A DNA stretch of 64,000 nt from Amorphoplanes digitatis (GTDB taxonomy: Bacteria; Actinomycetota; Actinomycetes; Mycobacteriales; Micromonosporaceae), in assembly GCF_014205335.1 (NCBI RefSeq), contig NZ_JACHNH010000001.1:3466501-3530500 (forward strand), read 5' to 3'. This document shows positions 45,599 through 54,336 of the stretch, piece after piece. A model generated the notes under the pieces. The model was not told the DNA's origin. It saw nothing but the letters and a program-made list of their open reading frames with translations, and ran no database searches. Every line of letters starts with the position of its first letter. The stretch's first letter is position 1. A program made the position numbers and the translations under genes.

Positions 45599-46420
45599 TC
45601 AGGCCGGTTTGCGCCCGACGCCGGCGAACTCGGAGACCTTGTCGGTGATGCCGGGGTGCAGCGGGTCCGGGCGCCACGCCGAGCAGGTCACGACGCCGGG
45701 GTCGAGCAGCTCGAGGCCGTCGAAGAAGTCGGCGATCTCGGTCCGGGTGCGCGCGGTGATCGGCGCGGCCCCGCTCTCGTTCCACTGGCGCATGGACTGC
45801 TCGACCGCGGGGCCGTTGACCTCGGTGGTCGGGTGCGAGATCACCAGGTAGCTGCCGGGCGGCACCGCCTCGACCAGGCGCCGGACCACCGCCCGCGCCG
45901 CGGCGTCGTCGACGATGAAGTTGACGATGCCGAGCAGCATGATCGCGACCGGCTCGGTGAAGTCGAGCGTCTTCGCCGCGTCCTGGAGGATCCGTTCGAC
46001 GTCGTTGGCGTCGGCGTCGATGTAGTCGGTGGCGCCCTCGGGGGTGCTGGTCAGCAGGGCCCGGGCGTGCACCAGCACCATCGGGTCGTTGTCGACGTAG
46101 ACGATCCGGCTGCTGGGCGCCGCCTCCTGCGCGACCTCGTGCGTGTTGTTCGCCGTCGGCAGGCCCGTACCGATGTCGAGGAACTGCCGGATACCCGCCT
46201 CGCCGGCCAGGTAGCGCACCGCCCGGCCGAGGAACTCGCGGTTCGCCCGGGCGGACTGCACGAGCTCGGGCATGAGGGCCAGCGCGTACTCGGCGGCCTC
46301 CCGGTCGGCGGCGAAGTTGTCCTTGCCGCCGAGCAGGTAGTTCCACAACCGGGCCGAGTGCGCGACCTCGGTGTTGAGCTGGTCGTTCAGTTCGGACCCG
46401 GAAGCGGGCGTCTGGTTCAC
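45599..46420 (-). CDS. S-adenosyl methyltransferase, DUF574 family
   Basis: 273 residues. The family-specific N-terminus ARLWNYLLGGKDNFAADREA is followed by a Rossmann SAM site (RQFLDIGTGLPTANNTHEVA, RIVYVDNDPMVLVHARALL) and AIMLLGIVNFIVDD. This family is greatly expanded in Streptomyces and Micromonosporaceae; targets are unknown. I chose GTG 46420 because GAGGGG lies 6 bases upstream; the ATG at 46441 sits before that site. It is directly upstream of the small ORF and dual-NTPase gene on the same strand (gap about 80 bases). Confidence 0.9.
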   Translation of the reverse strand: MNQTPASGSELNDQLNTEVAHSARLWNYLLGGKDNFAADREAAEYALALMPELVQSARANREFLGRAVRYLAGEAGIRQFLDIGTGLPTANNTHEVAQEAAPSSRIVYVDNDPMVLVHARALLTSTPEGATDYIDADANDVERILQDAAKTLDFTEPVAIMLLGIVNFIVDDAAARAVVRRLVEAVPPGSYLVISHPTTEVNGPAVEQSMRQWNESGAAPITARTRTEIADFFDGLELLDPGVVTCSAWRPDPLHPGITDKVSEFAGVGRKPA

Positions 46421-46471
46421 GGCTGTGTCCCCTCGAATCACCGCTGGAGCTATGTGGACGGAATCCTAACT

Positions 46472-46504
46472 CCGCCCCGGGCGCCGCGGCAGTGCCCGGG
46501 GCGG
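46472..46504 (-). terminator. hairpin terminator downstream of the sugar dehydrogenase gene
   Basis: ccgccccgggc (46472-46482) and gcccggggcgg (46494-46504) are perfectly complementary, just past the leftward stop at 46510. Confidence 0.75.
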
Positions 46505-46509
46505 CGAGA

Positions 46510-49500
46510 TCACCTGCCTATTACGCCGATCTCCGCGGCGCTCGTCCACGGTTTGCCGGCCACCTCCGACAGCGCCCGCAGCCGGATGTAGCGGGCGGTC
46601 CGCGCGCTGAAGCAGGCGTTCTGCTCGGCCGTGTTGTTCAGCCAGGTCCCGGTCGCGGCGGGGGTGCCCCAGTTGGTGCCGTCGGTTGAGGTGTACACCT
46701 CGTAGTCCGCGATCCGGCCGTTGGCGCTGTTCTGCCGCGGCCGGTAGTAGACGCAGCTGACGCTGCCCGCGCGGCCCAGGTCGAGCTGGATCTCGTGCGG
46801 GTGCGCGGGAGCGGCGGCCTGCCACTGTGTGTGCCAGTAGGTGGCCGTGTTGCCGTCCAGCACGTTCGTCGCCCGGCCGTTCTCGCCGACGGTCTCCTGG
46901 CTGTCGGCCGAGCGGACCTTCATCGTCACCCGCGGCACCCGCTGCGCGACGGCCACGTTGAGCTCGGCCGCCGTCGTCCAGGCCCGGCCGGCCACCTCCG
47001 AGAGCGCCCGGAGCCGCACGTAGCGACCGGTCTTGCCGGCGAAGGTGACCGTCTGCTCGACGGTGCCGTTCGGCCAGGTGCCCTTGGCGACGGGCGTGCC
47101 CCAGTTGGTGCCGTCGGTGGAGACCAGCACCTCGTAGCGGGCGATCCGGCCGTTCGTCGAGTTCTGCCGGGGCAGGTAGGACAGGCCGGTCACGCTGTAC
47201 GTCGCGCCGAGGTCCAGCGTGATCTGGTGCGGATGCTTGGGATCGGCGGCGACCCACTGGGTGTGCCAGTGTGTCGCCGGATTGCCGTCGAGCGCGTTCG
47301 TGGGTGGGCCGGTGGTCTCCTGGCTGTCGACCGAGCGCACCTTGAGCTGCGACTGCGGGAGCCGCTGCCGTACGAAGGTCGCGGTGTAGGTCTTCGGCGT
47401 CGTCGGCGCGACGATGACGTGCGTCTGCGCGCCCGCGTCGGACCAGGCGGCGTAGACGTAGGCGGTGCCGCCGGCGCTCTGCGGGGTCACGCCGCTCACC
47501 GAGTTCTGCGAGCCCTGGATCACCGTGCGGGTGAACGGCGTGGTCTGCACGGTGCTGCCCACCGCCACCTGCAGGCCGGGCGGGTTGCTGTTGAACGTCA
47601 GGTCGACGGTGCGCGGGTCGATGCGCCGGGTGCTCGTCGCCGACAGCCCGCCGGAGTCGGTGGCGGTCAGCACCAGCTCCAGGTACGACGGATACTCGTG
47701 GTCCGGTGCCGGGAACGACGCCGCCGCGACCCCGTTCCACTCCTGCACCGTGTGGATGTGGCAGTTGTCCAGGGTGTAGCAGTGGTATTGCAGCAGCCGC
47801 CAGCGCAGGGCCGCCGCGGGAAGGTCGCCCAGCTCGGGGTCGGTGGCGTGCCCGGCGAAGGAGATCGTGTCGCCGACCGCGAACGTGGTGCCGGCCGCCG
47901 GCGCGTCGACGAACGCCTCCGGCGGGGTGTTGCCGGCCTGGATCTCGACGGTCTGGGTGTCGGCCGCGTCGAGGGTGTCCAGCACCCGCAGCCGCGCCGT
48001 GTACGGCCCGCCGGGCGGATAGGTGTACGTCGCGGTCGGCGTCCGGGCGTCGACGGTGCCGTCGGCGGTGAAGTCCCACTCGTAGCGCAGCAGGCCCTCG
48101 TCGGCCGGGTCCGGGTCGGTGGACTGTCCGGCGTCGAAGTCGACGGTCAGCGGCCCGTGCCCGGTGGTCGGCGCCGCGACGAGGACCGCGTTCGGCGGCT
48201 GGTTGCCGGAGAAGTAGCGGATCCGCTTGATGGTGCCGGCCGCGTCGGCGTAGTACAGGTCGCCGCCGGGTCCGATCGCGAGGTCGACCGGGTTCGACGC
48301 GGCCGCGACGAAGGTCTGCCGGTTGGCCGCGTCCGGAACCCCGCCGGGTGCGGCCGGGCGCATCGCCCAGATGCAGTCGCGGGTGTAGTCGGCGAAGAAC
48401 ACCGCGCCCTGGTACGAGGCCGGGTAGTCGCCGCCCGAGGTCGGGTAGAACGCCATGCCGGAGATGCTGGATCCGCCGGACGGGCAGGTCTCGCCGGCGA
48501 CGACCTTCTCGGTGTGCTGGTACGCGTAGTGCGGCCCGGACTGCCCGCCCGCCGTGTACAGCCCCTCGCAGATGTTGACGTTGGCGCCGTCGTACCCGCC
48601 GTGCCGGGCGGTGCCCTCGAAGCACGGCCAGCCGAAGTTGGTGACCCGGGCGGTCGGGTTGGTGAGGCGGTTGATCTCCTCCCAGGTGGCCCATCCGACG
48701 TCGCCGAGCCACACCTCGCCGGTGCCCGGGCGCATCGCGAACCGGTACGGGTTGCGCAGCCCGTGCGCGATGATCCGCCGGGTGTTGGGGTCCGCCGACG
48801 CGGCGGCCGGGTTGCCGGCCGCGGCCGCGCCGGTGAGCGGGTCCAGGCGAAGCAGCGAGCCGTCGAGCCCGGTCGGGTCGGCCGAGGTGCGGACGTCCTG
48901 CGAGCGCAGCGCGCCGCCCTCGGCGGTGGGCGGCGCCATCGTGCCGCCGGGCGGGTCGGCGCACGGGTTGACCGGGGTGCCGAGCTGGCCGTAGTCGACG
49001 ACGTTGAAGCTGGCGCCGTCGCCGGCGGTGACGTAGAGCATGCCGTCCGCGCCGAAGTGCAGGTCGCCGATCGAGTGCGAGGAGAACTGCTGGCACCAGT
49101 CGTGCAGCAGCACCTCCTCGGTGCCGGTCATGACGTCGCCGGCCGCCTGTAGGCGGGACAGCCGGGCGGTGACGACGCACCGCCCGCCGTTGGCGCCGCC
49201 GATCGCGCTGCAGTTGTCGTTCCACACCGGCGCGACCTGACCCGGCGGCGCGTCATAGGTATAGAGCACGTAAACGTACGGTTGGGTGGGAAAATCGGGA
49301 TGCAGTGCGAGTCCGAGAAAACCCCGGTCGTTCTGATTGTGCACGTTGACCGAAAGGTCGGCGAAGAGGGTCGGTGTCGGATCGGCTATGGAGTCGAATA
49401 CTTTGATCCGGCCCGCCTTCTCGGCGACGAAGATGCGGCCGTCGGGCGCGAATTCGATGTTCATCGGCTGATCGAGTCCGGTCAGGACGGTCTGTTCGCG

Positions 49501-49620
49501 AAAGCCCGCAGGCAGCACGGCCGCGGCCGCCGGCGCGGATGATCCGACAACGGCCGTTGTGGTTGCTATCAGTGCGGCCGCCAGGAACGCGGATATCGAG
49601 CGCCGATATGACACGGTCAC
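46510..49620 (-). CDS. secreted PQQ-type sugar dehydrogenase with PKD and two discoidin (F5/8C) domains
   Basis: 1036 residues. A signal peptide (about 1-34) is followed by a six-bladed propeller of the glucose/sorbosone dehydrogenase family (about 38-470): QTVLTGLDQPMNIEFAPDGRIFVAEKAGRI, NDRGFLGLALHPDFP, LHFGADGMLYVTAGDG, IAHGLRNPYRFAMRPG and NRLTNPTARVTNFGWPCFEG. A PKD domain (about 477-570) and a linking Ig-like region come next. Two discoidin domains (about 758-890 and 899-1036) are internally similar (KVRSxDSQET...WGTP...RYIRLRALSEVAG). The enzyme would oxidise sugars outside the cell while the modules bind glycans. GTG 49620 is the start; a GTG at 49614 is possible. Confidence 0.88.
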   Translation of the reverse strand: MTVSYRRSISAFLAAALIATTTAVVGSSAPAAAAVLPAGFREQTVLTGLDQPMNIEFAPDGRIFVAEKAGRIKVFDSIADPTPTLFADLSVNVHNQNDRGFLGLALHPDFPTQPYVYVLYTYDAPPGQVAPVWNDNCSAIGGANGGRCVVTARLSRLQAAGDVMTGTEEVLLHDWCQQFSSHSIGDLHFGADGMLYVTAGDGASFNVVDYGQLGTPVNPCADPPGGTMAPPTAEGGALRSQDVRTSADPTGLDGSLLRLDPLTGAAAAGNPAAASADPNTRRIIAHGLRNPYRFAMRPGTGEVWLGDVGWATWEEINRLTNPTARVTNFGWPCFEGTARHGGYDGANVNICEGLYTAGGQSGPHYAYQHTEKVVAGETCPSGGSSISGMAFYPTSGGDYPASYQGAVFFADYTRDCIWAMRPAAPGGVPDAANRQTFVAAASNPVDLAIGPGGDLYYADAAGTIKRIRYFSGNQPPNAVLVAAPTTGHGPLTVDFDAGQSTDPDPADEGLLRYEWDFTADGTVDARTPTATYTYPPGGPYTARLRVLDTLDAADTQTVEIQAGNTPPEAFVDAPAAGTTFAVGDTISFAGHATDPELGDLPAAALRWRLLQYHCYTLDNCHIHTVQEWNGVAAASFPAPDHEYPSYLELVLTATDSGGLSATSTRRIDPRTVDLTFNSNPPGLQVAVGSTVQTTPFTRTVIQGSQNSVSGVTPQSAGGTAYVYAAWSDAGAQTHVIVAPTTPKTYTATFVRQRLPQSQLKVRSVDSQETTGPPTNALDGNPATHWHTQWVAADPKHPHQITLDLGATYSVTGLSYLPRQNSTNGRIARYEVLVSTDGTNWGTPVAKGTWPNGTVEQTVTFAGKTGRYVRLRALSEVAGRAWTTAAELNVAVAQRVPRVTMKVRSADSQETVGENGRATNVLDGNTATYWHTQWQAAAPAHPHEIQLDLGRAGSVSCVYYRPRQNSANGRIADYEVYTSTDGTNWGTPAATGTWLNNTAEQNACFSARTARYIRLRALSEVAGKPWTSAAEIGVIGR

Positions 49621-49638
49621 CCACCCCCATCAAGGCGA

Positions 49639-49658
49639 TGTCATTGGCGCGAATGACA
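49639..49658. promoter_or_regulatory. 20-bp palindrome upstream of the sugar dehydrogenase gene
   Basis: tgtcattggcgcgaatgaca has perfect 7-bp arms (TGTCATT / AATGACA) and lies 19 bases before the start codon of the leftward gene, a repressor-like position at or after the transcription start. The regulator is unknown. Confidence 0.5.
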
Positions 49659-49775
49659 ACACGTCGAGAATGGATGCGGGGGACCGCGCGGATAGAGGCT
49701 CGTTTATCGCCCCTTCCGACTCTTGCGATCAAACAGGAAGGAATACGGGATGTCCGGACCCGGACGGGCCGGCGC

Positions 49776-50519
49776 TCAGGTACGGCGCAGTACCAGCGTC
49801 ACGAAGCCCAGCACGTTGCGGTAACCGCGCAGCCACGCGTCGCGGTGCTCGCGGGCGCGGGCGAGCGCCACCGCGGCGTCGGGGTGGCCGGGATTGTCGA
49901 GGGCCCATTCGGTCAGGGACCCCGTCCAGGACCATTCGTAGTTGTCCCACTCGGCGGTGTCGCTGACGTGTGCGTACACCGGTGCCCAGCCGGACCGCTC
50001 GGCGACATCGACGAGGGTGGGCAGGTCGGTGAGGTCCGCCGGGGTGGCCTGTAGCCCGGCCAGCGCCTCGGGCGTCGGCGGGACCTGCCAGAAACCCTCG
50101 CCGATCATCAGGATGCCGTCGGGCTTCACGTGCCGTCCGGCCGACTCGAGGGTCTCGGCGAACCCGCCGAACGCGTGCGTCGCGCCGACGCAGAGCACCA
50201 GGTCGTAGTCGCCGTCGGCCACGTAACCCCGCGCGTCGCGCTCGTGCAGGGTCAGCCGGTCGGCGAGGCCGCGCTCGGCCGCGGCGGCCGCCGCGCGCTC
50301 GAGGCCGTGGTGGCAGATGTCGACGCCGTCCGCGTGGCCGTCGGGGTAGTGCGCCAGCGCCTGTAGCGTCCACGCGGCCTCTCCGCAGCCGAGGTCGAGG
50401 ATGCGTGCCGCCGGCTGCCGGCCGGCCCGGCGCAGGAGCCGGTTGACGTTGACGCCGAAGACCGGCGCCGCGATCGGGTGGTGGGTGTGCGCGATGCTGC
50501 TGAGCCGTTGACGATCCAC
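49776..50519 (-). CDS. class I SAM-dependent methyltransferase
   Basis: 247 residues. The SAM motif is ARILDLGCGEAAWTLQALAHYP, followed by ADGVDICHHGLERA, then YDLVLCVGATHAFGGF and GRHVKPDGILMIGEGFW, the standard Rossmann order. The N-terminal IAHTHHPIAAPVFG resembles small-molecule methyltransferases of actinobacteria. GTG 50519 is a family-like start (VDRQRLSSIAHTHHP); ATG 50543 would add eight residues, and neither has a clear ribosome site. Divergent from the CBS gene across a palindrome at 50589. Confidence 0.82.
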   Translation of the reverse strand: MDRQRLSSIAHTHHPIAAPVFGVNVNRLLRRAGRQPAARILDLGCGEAAWTLQALAHYPDGHADGVDICHHGLERAAAAAAERGLADRLTLHERDARGYVADGDYDLVLCVGATHAFGGFAETLESAGRHVKPDGILMIGEGFWQVPPTPEALAGLQATPADLTDLPTLVDVAERSGWAPVYAHVSDTAEWDNYEWSWTGSLTEWALDNPGHPDAAVALARAREHRDAWLRGYRNVLGFVTLVLRRT

Positions 50520-50588
50520 CGGCAAAGTTGAACACGGAAACATCAGACAGCGTCGGACCGGCCCCCGACCCAAAAGTGGATGATGAAG

Positions 50589-50608
50589 CGCTTACACCGG
50601 CGTAAGCG
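50589..50608. promoter_or_regulatory. palindrome between divergent methyltransferase and CBS genes
   Basis: cgcttacaccggcgtaagcg is palindromic except for one mismatched pair in the centre (arms CGCTTAC / GTAAGCG). Its place in the short divergent region suggests an operator for one or both genes. Confidence 0.45.
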
Positions 50609-50654
50609 GGCCGCCGCACCCTAGGCTGTTAAGGACCAGGCCTGGGGAGGAATC

Positions 50655-51089
50655 ATGCGTATCAGTGACATTCTTCGTGTCAAGGGCGGTCGCGTCGTCA
50701 CGGTGCCGCCCGAGACGCTGGTAGAGACGCTGCTCTCGGTGCTGGCCGAGCACCGGATCGGCGCCATCGTGGTATCCCGGGACGGGTCCTCGGTCGACGG
50801 CATCGTCAGCGAGCGCGACATCGTGCGGGCGCTCGCCGTCCGCGGCGCCGCCGTGCTGACCGAGCCGGTGTCGGCCATCCACACCGCCGAGGTGCAGTCG
50901 GTCGCGCCGGAGGCCTCGCTGGAGGACGTGGAGCGGCTGATGACCGAGCGGAGGTTCCGGCACGTGCCGGTCCTCGTGGACGGCACCCTGCGCGGCATCG
51001 TCAGCATCGGCGACGTCGTCAAGGAGCGGATCGGCGAGCTGGAGACGGAGCGCTCCGAGCTCGCCGGCTACATCACCGGCGAGCGGTAA
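50655..51089 (+). CDS. CBS-domain pair protein
   Basis: 144 residues made of two CBS domains (about 1-62 and 70-132): TLVETLLSVLAEHRIGAIVVSRDG, VDGIVSERDIVRALAVRG, then LEDVERLMTERRFRHVPVLVDGTLRGIVSIGDVV. Such pairs bind adenosyl nucleotides and act as energy or redox sensors. ATG 50655 is preceded by GGGGAGGAATC, a strong ribosome site. Single gene with a hairpin after it. Confidence 0.9.
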   Translation: MRISDILRVKGGRVVTVPPETLVETLLSVLAEHRIGAIVVSRDGSSVDGIVSERDIVRALAVRGAAVLTEPVSAIHTAEVQSVAPEASLEDVERLMTERRFRHVPVLVDGTLRGIVSIGDVVKERIGELETERSELAGYITGER

Positions 51090-51099
51090 CCCGTGGCGT

Positions 51100-51123
51100 C
51101 CCGGCGGCGTCCGCGCCGCCGGG
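51100..51123. terminator. bidirectional hairpin between CBS and mraY genes
   Basis: cccggcggcg (51100-51109) pairs with cgccgccggg (51114-51123) around TCCG. Ten bases separate it from each converging stop. Confidence 0.75.
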
Positions 51124-51133
51124 GCATCGCGTC

Positions 51134-52237
51134 CTATCCGACGGCCGCCAGGAAATCCGAGTAGAACAGGCCCAGGCCGGCCGCCACGCAGACGCCGGCG
51201 ATGGTCCAGAACCGGACCACGATGTTGACCTCGCTCCACCCGGCCAGCTCGAAGTGGTGGTGCAGCGGCACCATCCGGAAGACCCGTCTGCCGGTGGTCC
51301 GGAACGAGACGATCTGGATCACCCAGGTGATCGTGATGATGAAGAAGAGCCCGCCGATCAGGATCGACAGCAGCGTGGTGCGGGTCGCCACCGCGAGCCC
51401 GCCGATCAGGGCACCGAGCCCGAGCGCGCCCACGTCACCCATGAAGATCCTCGCCGGGGACGTGTTCCACCACAGGAAGCCCACGCAGGCGGCGGCGGCC
51501 GCCGCCGCGATCATGGCGACCTCGAGGGGATCCCGGACCTGGTAGCAGTAGTCGTTCGCGCGGGCGTACGTCTCGTCGGCGCACCAGTGCCGGTACTGCC
51601 AGAACCCGATGAGCGCGTACGCGCCGAGCACCAGGATCGACGCGCCGGTGGCCAGGCCGTCGAGGCCGTCGGTGAGGTTCACGCCGTTCGACATCGCCGT
51701 GATCACGAAGACGAACACCATCACCGAGCCGACCTTGCCGACGTCGAGCCAGCTGATGTCCCGGATGAACGAGATGTGCTCGCTGGCAACGGTCTGGCCG
51801 TTGGTGCTCGCCTCGTAGAGCGCGGCGAGACCGAACCCGCCGCCGATGATCGCCTGGGCGAGCAGTTTGCCCTTGGCGGACAGGCCGTCGGAGTTGCGCT
51901 TGCGGACCTTGAGGAAGTCGTCGATGAAGCCGACCGCGCCGCAGAAGACGAAGAGGCCGAGCAGGACGAGGGCCGTCATGGTCGGCATCTCCTGCGCGAT
52001 CTGCCGCTCGGGCAGCGTGATCAGCGCCAGATGCCCGGCGACGTAGGCGAGGAGGGTGGCCACGATGAACACGACGCCACCCATCGCAGGAGTGCCCGTC
52101 TTACCCTGGTTCGAGGCGAGCCCGAGGGAACGGATCGGCTGTCCGGCCTTGAGCGCGGTAAAGAACCGGATCGCCACCGGCGTGCCGAACAGGGAGACGA
52201 GGAACGCGACCCCCGCCGCGACGATGACCGCCCTCAC
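51134..52237 (-). CDS. mraY: phospho-N-acetylmuramoyl-pentapeptide-transferase (orphan MraY)
   Basis: 367 residues with ten membrane helices and the diagnostic motifs [64 protein letters not shown] and [15 protein letters not shown]. All catalytic Asp residues are present. It transfers phospho-MurNAc-pentapeptide to undecaprenyl phosphate (lipid I). No murE, murF, murD or ftsW flanks it, whereas mraY is normally in the dcw cluster; this is therefore likely a second copy. ATG 52237 ([12 protein letters not shown]). It follows an ECF sigma factor and its membrane partner on the same strand. Confidence 0.93.
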   Translation of the reverse strand: MRAVIVAAGVAFLVSLFGTPVAIRFFTALKAGQPIRSLGLASNQGKTGTPAMGGVVFIVATLLAYVAGHLALITLPERQIAQEMPTMTALVLLGLFVFCGAVGFIDDFLKVRKRNSDGLSAKGKLLAQAIIGGGFGLAALYEASTNGQTVASEHISFIRDISWLDVGKVGSVMVFVFVITAMSNGVNLTDGLDGLATGASILVLGAYALIGFWQYRHWCADETYARANDYCYQVRDPLEVAMIAAAAAAACVGFLWWNTSPARIFMGDVGALGLGALIGGLAVATRTTLLSILIGGLFFIITITWVIQIVSFRTTGRRVFRMVPLHHHFELAGWSEVNIVVRFWTIAGVCVAAGLGLFYSDFLAAVG

Positions 52238-52346
52238 GGGCGAGCCTCCACGAGATCCGGACCACTCACGGCGTCAGCATCGATCACGGAGCATGATCTT
52301 GCCATCCGACGGCAACCGGAGCGGCCCGGGATCCCGCGGGCGGCGC

Positions 52347-53186
52347 CTACTCGAGGTGGAAGCGGTCGTCGACGGCGAGCGCGGCCAGCTGCGGCACCGT
52401 CAGGGGCAGCTCGTCGAGCGGCTTCATCCCGCCCTGGGCGTTGGAGGCGTGGCGGGACTGCGCCACGAAGACCACGATCCCGTCCGGGTACCGGTACGCC
52501 GCCCACTGGTCCAGCCGCTGGTCGTCGCCGGGGGTGACCACCACCCCGACCTTCGCCGTTCCGACGGTGGTCTCCTCGCAGGTGCCGCCCATGCCCCAGA
52601 AACCGCGGGCGAGCGCGCACGGCTCCTTGGCCAGGGTGTTGTCCGCGGTGTGCACCTCCACCAGCAGCCGTCCGGTGCCCTTGCCCTTGGTCAGGGCGGC
52701 CGACGCCAGGTAGCCCCACGATCCGTCGCCCTCGACCGCGCCCTGGTGATCGCGCAGCGGGATGCCGTCGTCCCCCTCGCCGGTGGGCAGGATGTAGCCG
52801 TCCGGCGCCACCGCCAGGATGCCGTTCAGGACGCGCTTGCCCTGTTCGTAGCGCAGGCCGGAGCGGGCGGTCGCATCCTCCTGCGGCTTGCCGTCGCCGT
52901 CGATGGGCCACGACGGCTTGGTGTCGTCGGGCGCGGGGATCGTCGGTGTCGCGCCGGGGCCCGCCCACGGGCCGCCGTCGCCGCCGGCGACCAGCCGCAG
53001 GCCCGGGCCGGCGGCCGCGACGCCCAGCGCCACCAGGACCGTGGCGGCCCCGGCGCCGGCCAGCGTCATCCGCCGCCGCGCGGCCCGCCGGCCCGCGGTG
53101 ACCGCCGTCGCCGAGTCCATCGGCGGTGGCTCCGGCGTGGCCACCAGCGTGCTGCGCATGGCTTCGCGCAGGTCGTTCTCGTCCAC
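52347..53186 (-). CDS. single-pass membrane protein linked to SigE-family sigma factor
   Basis: 279 residues. A cytoplasmic N-terminus (1-38, rich in Arg) is followed by one helix (about 40-58, LAGAGAATVLVALGVAAAG) and an extracytoplasmic domain (about 65-279) with Trp- and Gly-rich strands and two Cys (PCALARG, GGTCEETTVG). No zinc anti-sigma motif (HxxxCxxC) is present. Position directly after the sigma gene suggests a sigma regulator or effector. I chose GTG 53186 because GAGGAG stands 7-8 bases upstream; the ATG at 53201, which overlaps the sigma stop (ATGA), is an alternative adding five residues. Confidence 0.72.
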   Translation of the reverse strand: MDENDLREAMRSTLVATPEPPPMDSATAVTAGRRAARRRMTLAGAGAATVLVALGVAAAGPGLRLVAGGDGGPWAGPGATPTIPAPDDTKPSWPIDGDGKPQEDATARSGLRYEQGKRVLNGILAVAPDGYILPTGEGDDGIPLRDHQGAVEGDGSWGYLASAALTKGKGTGRLLVEVHTADNTLAKEPCALARGFWGMGGTCEETTVGTAKVGVVVTPGDDQRLDQWAAYRYPDGIVVFVAQSRHASNAQGGMKPLDELPLTVPQLAALAVDDRFHLE

Positions 53187-53197
53187 GGTGCCTCTCC

Positions 53198-53692
53198 TCA
53201 TTCGGCGTTGACGGGTGGGGGCACCAGCGCGCGCATCGCGTTCAGCCCGCGCGCCGCCTGGCTCTTGACGGTGCCGGCCGAGCAGTTCAGGGCGGCCGCG
53301 GCCTCCTCGACCGACATGTCCTCCCAGTAGCGCAGGACCAGCACCGCGCGCTGCCGCGGCGGCACCGCGGCCAGCGCGCGCATGAGCACCAGCCGGTCGT
53401 CGGTGTGCGCCTGCGCCGCCGGAAGCTCGACCGGCGTGTCCTGCGGGCGTTCCCGCCGTCGCCAGCCCCGTCGCCCGTCGTCGATGAAGGTGCGGATCAG
53501 CATCTTCCGGACGTACGGGTCCAGCGCCTCGTGCCGCGCCACCCTGTTCCAGTGCACGTAGAGCTTGGTGAACGCGGCCTGTACGAGGTCCTCGGCGCGG
53601 TGCCAGTCCCCGCAGAGCAGGAACGCCGTGCCGCGCAGGGCACCCGAACGGGCCGCGAAGTACTCGGCGAACGCCGAGTCACGATCACTCAT
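53198..53692 (-). CDS. RNA polymerase sigma factor, SigE/ECF family
   Basis: 164 residues. Region 2 reads FLLCGDWHRAEDLVQAAFTKLYVHW and region 4 VPPRQRAVLVLRYWEDMSVEEAAAALNCSAGTV, ending in KSQAARGLNAMRALV. It belongs to the actinobacterial SigE-like (Streptomyces M3 type) ECF group. ATG 53692 (MSDRDSAF) sits two codons after a GTG alternative. The stop overlaps the first codon of the membrane protein that follows. The GGAAC-N17-CGTCT promoter at 37089 is of the kind such factors use, but the link is only a guess. Confidence 0.9.
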   Translation of the reverse strand: MSDRDSAFAEYFAARSGALRGTAFLLCGDWHRAEDLVQAAFTKLYVHWNRVARHEALDPYVRKMLIRTFIDDGRRGWRRRERPQDTPVELPAAQAHTDDRLVLMRALAAVPPRQRAVLVLRYWEDMSVEEAAAALNCSAGTVKSQAARGLNAMRALVPPPVNAE

Positions 53693-53751
53693 CCTCACCC
53701 CAATCCGTGCGGTCGCGGGTAATCACGCGCCCGGGAGGCCGGGGGGTTGCA

Positions 53752-54336
53752 TCACTGGGTGAGGAATTCTCCGGTGCGGACCGGGAAGCGGCGGGCGACC
53801 ACGTGCAGCGCGAACAGAGCGTAACCGGCCAGCACCGGCACCAGCACGGGGTGCACCAGGACGGCCAGGACGCCGGCGAGCGCCAGCACCCCGGCGGCCG
53901 CCGGCAGCGCCCGGTTCAGCGGCACGCGCCGGGCGGCGGCCCGCCACGGCCGGCCCGGGTGGGCGCCGACGGCCACGACCGTCAGCCCCGCGTATCCGGC
54001 GGCGGCGGCGACCAGCACCGCCGTGAGGACCAGCAGCGGCGTGCCGCCGGGCACCGCGCCCCGGCGTACGGCCAGGAGGTCGACGACGACCAGGGCGGCC
54101 GCCGCCGCGCAGGCCGGGCCGGCGAGCAGGCCGGGCACGAGGCCCCGGCGGAAGACCGCCCAGCTCCGGCGCGCGGACGGCCACCGGTCGTGCTCCAGGT
54201 GGTGGTGCACCGCGGCGCTGCCGGCCGCCACGGCGGCGCCCGCGGTGAGCAGCGGCAGCGCCGCGGCCGTCACGACCAGGCCGAGCAGCGCCAGGTCGGT
54301 CGCGACCTGCACGGTGTCCCGCCAGTCCCGCCTCAT
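53752..54336 (-). CDS. DUF624/YesL-like membrane protein
   Basis: 194 residues with about five hydrophobic helices (ALLGLVVTAAALPLLTAGAAV, LVVVDLLAV, LLVLTAVLVAAAAGYAGL, VLALAGVLAVLVH and others). YesL-type proteins are repeatedly found at the end of carbohydrate ABC operons, as here, where its ATG overlaps the stop of the second permease (ATGA at 54333-54336). Function unknown; possibly assembly of, or crosstalk with, the importer. Confidence 0.75.
   Translation of the reverse strand: MRRDWRDTVQVATDLALLGLVVTAAALPLLTAGAAVAAGSAAVHHHLEHDRWPSARRSWAVFRRGLVPGLLAGPACAAAAALVVVDLLAVRRGAVPGGTPLLVLTAVLVAAAAGYAGLTVVAVGAHPGRPWRAAARRVPLNRALPAAAGVLALAGVLAVLVHPVLVPVLAGYALFALHVVARRFPVRTGEFLTQ

Noticed and set aside
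41761..45648. A 1295-codon open frame on the plus strand opposite the dual NTPase gene
   Set aside because: It is rich in Arg, Gly, Pro and His with no domains, while the minus strand shows two complete P-loop NTPase modules.
45342..46346. Minus-strand frame overlapping the methyltransferase and NTPase genes
   Set aside because: It is the shifted frame of the DUF574 gene running on into the small ORF region; the other frame carries the SAM motifs.
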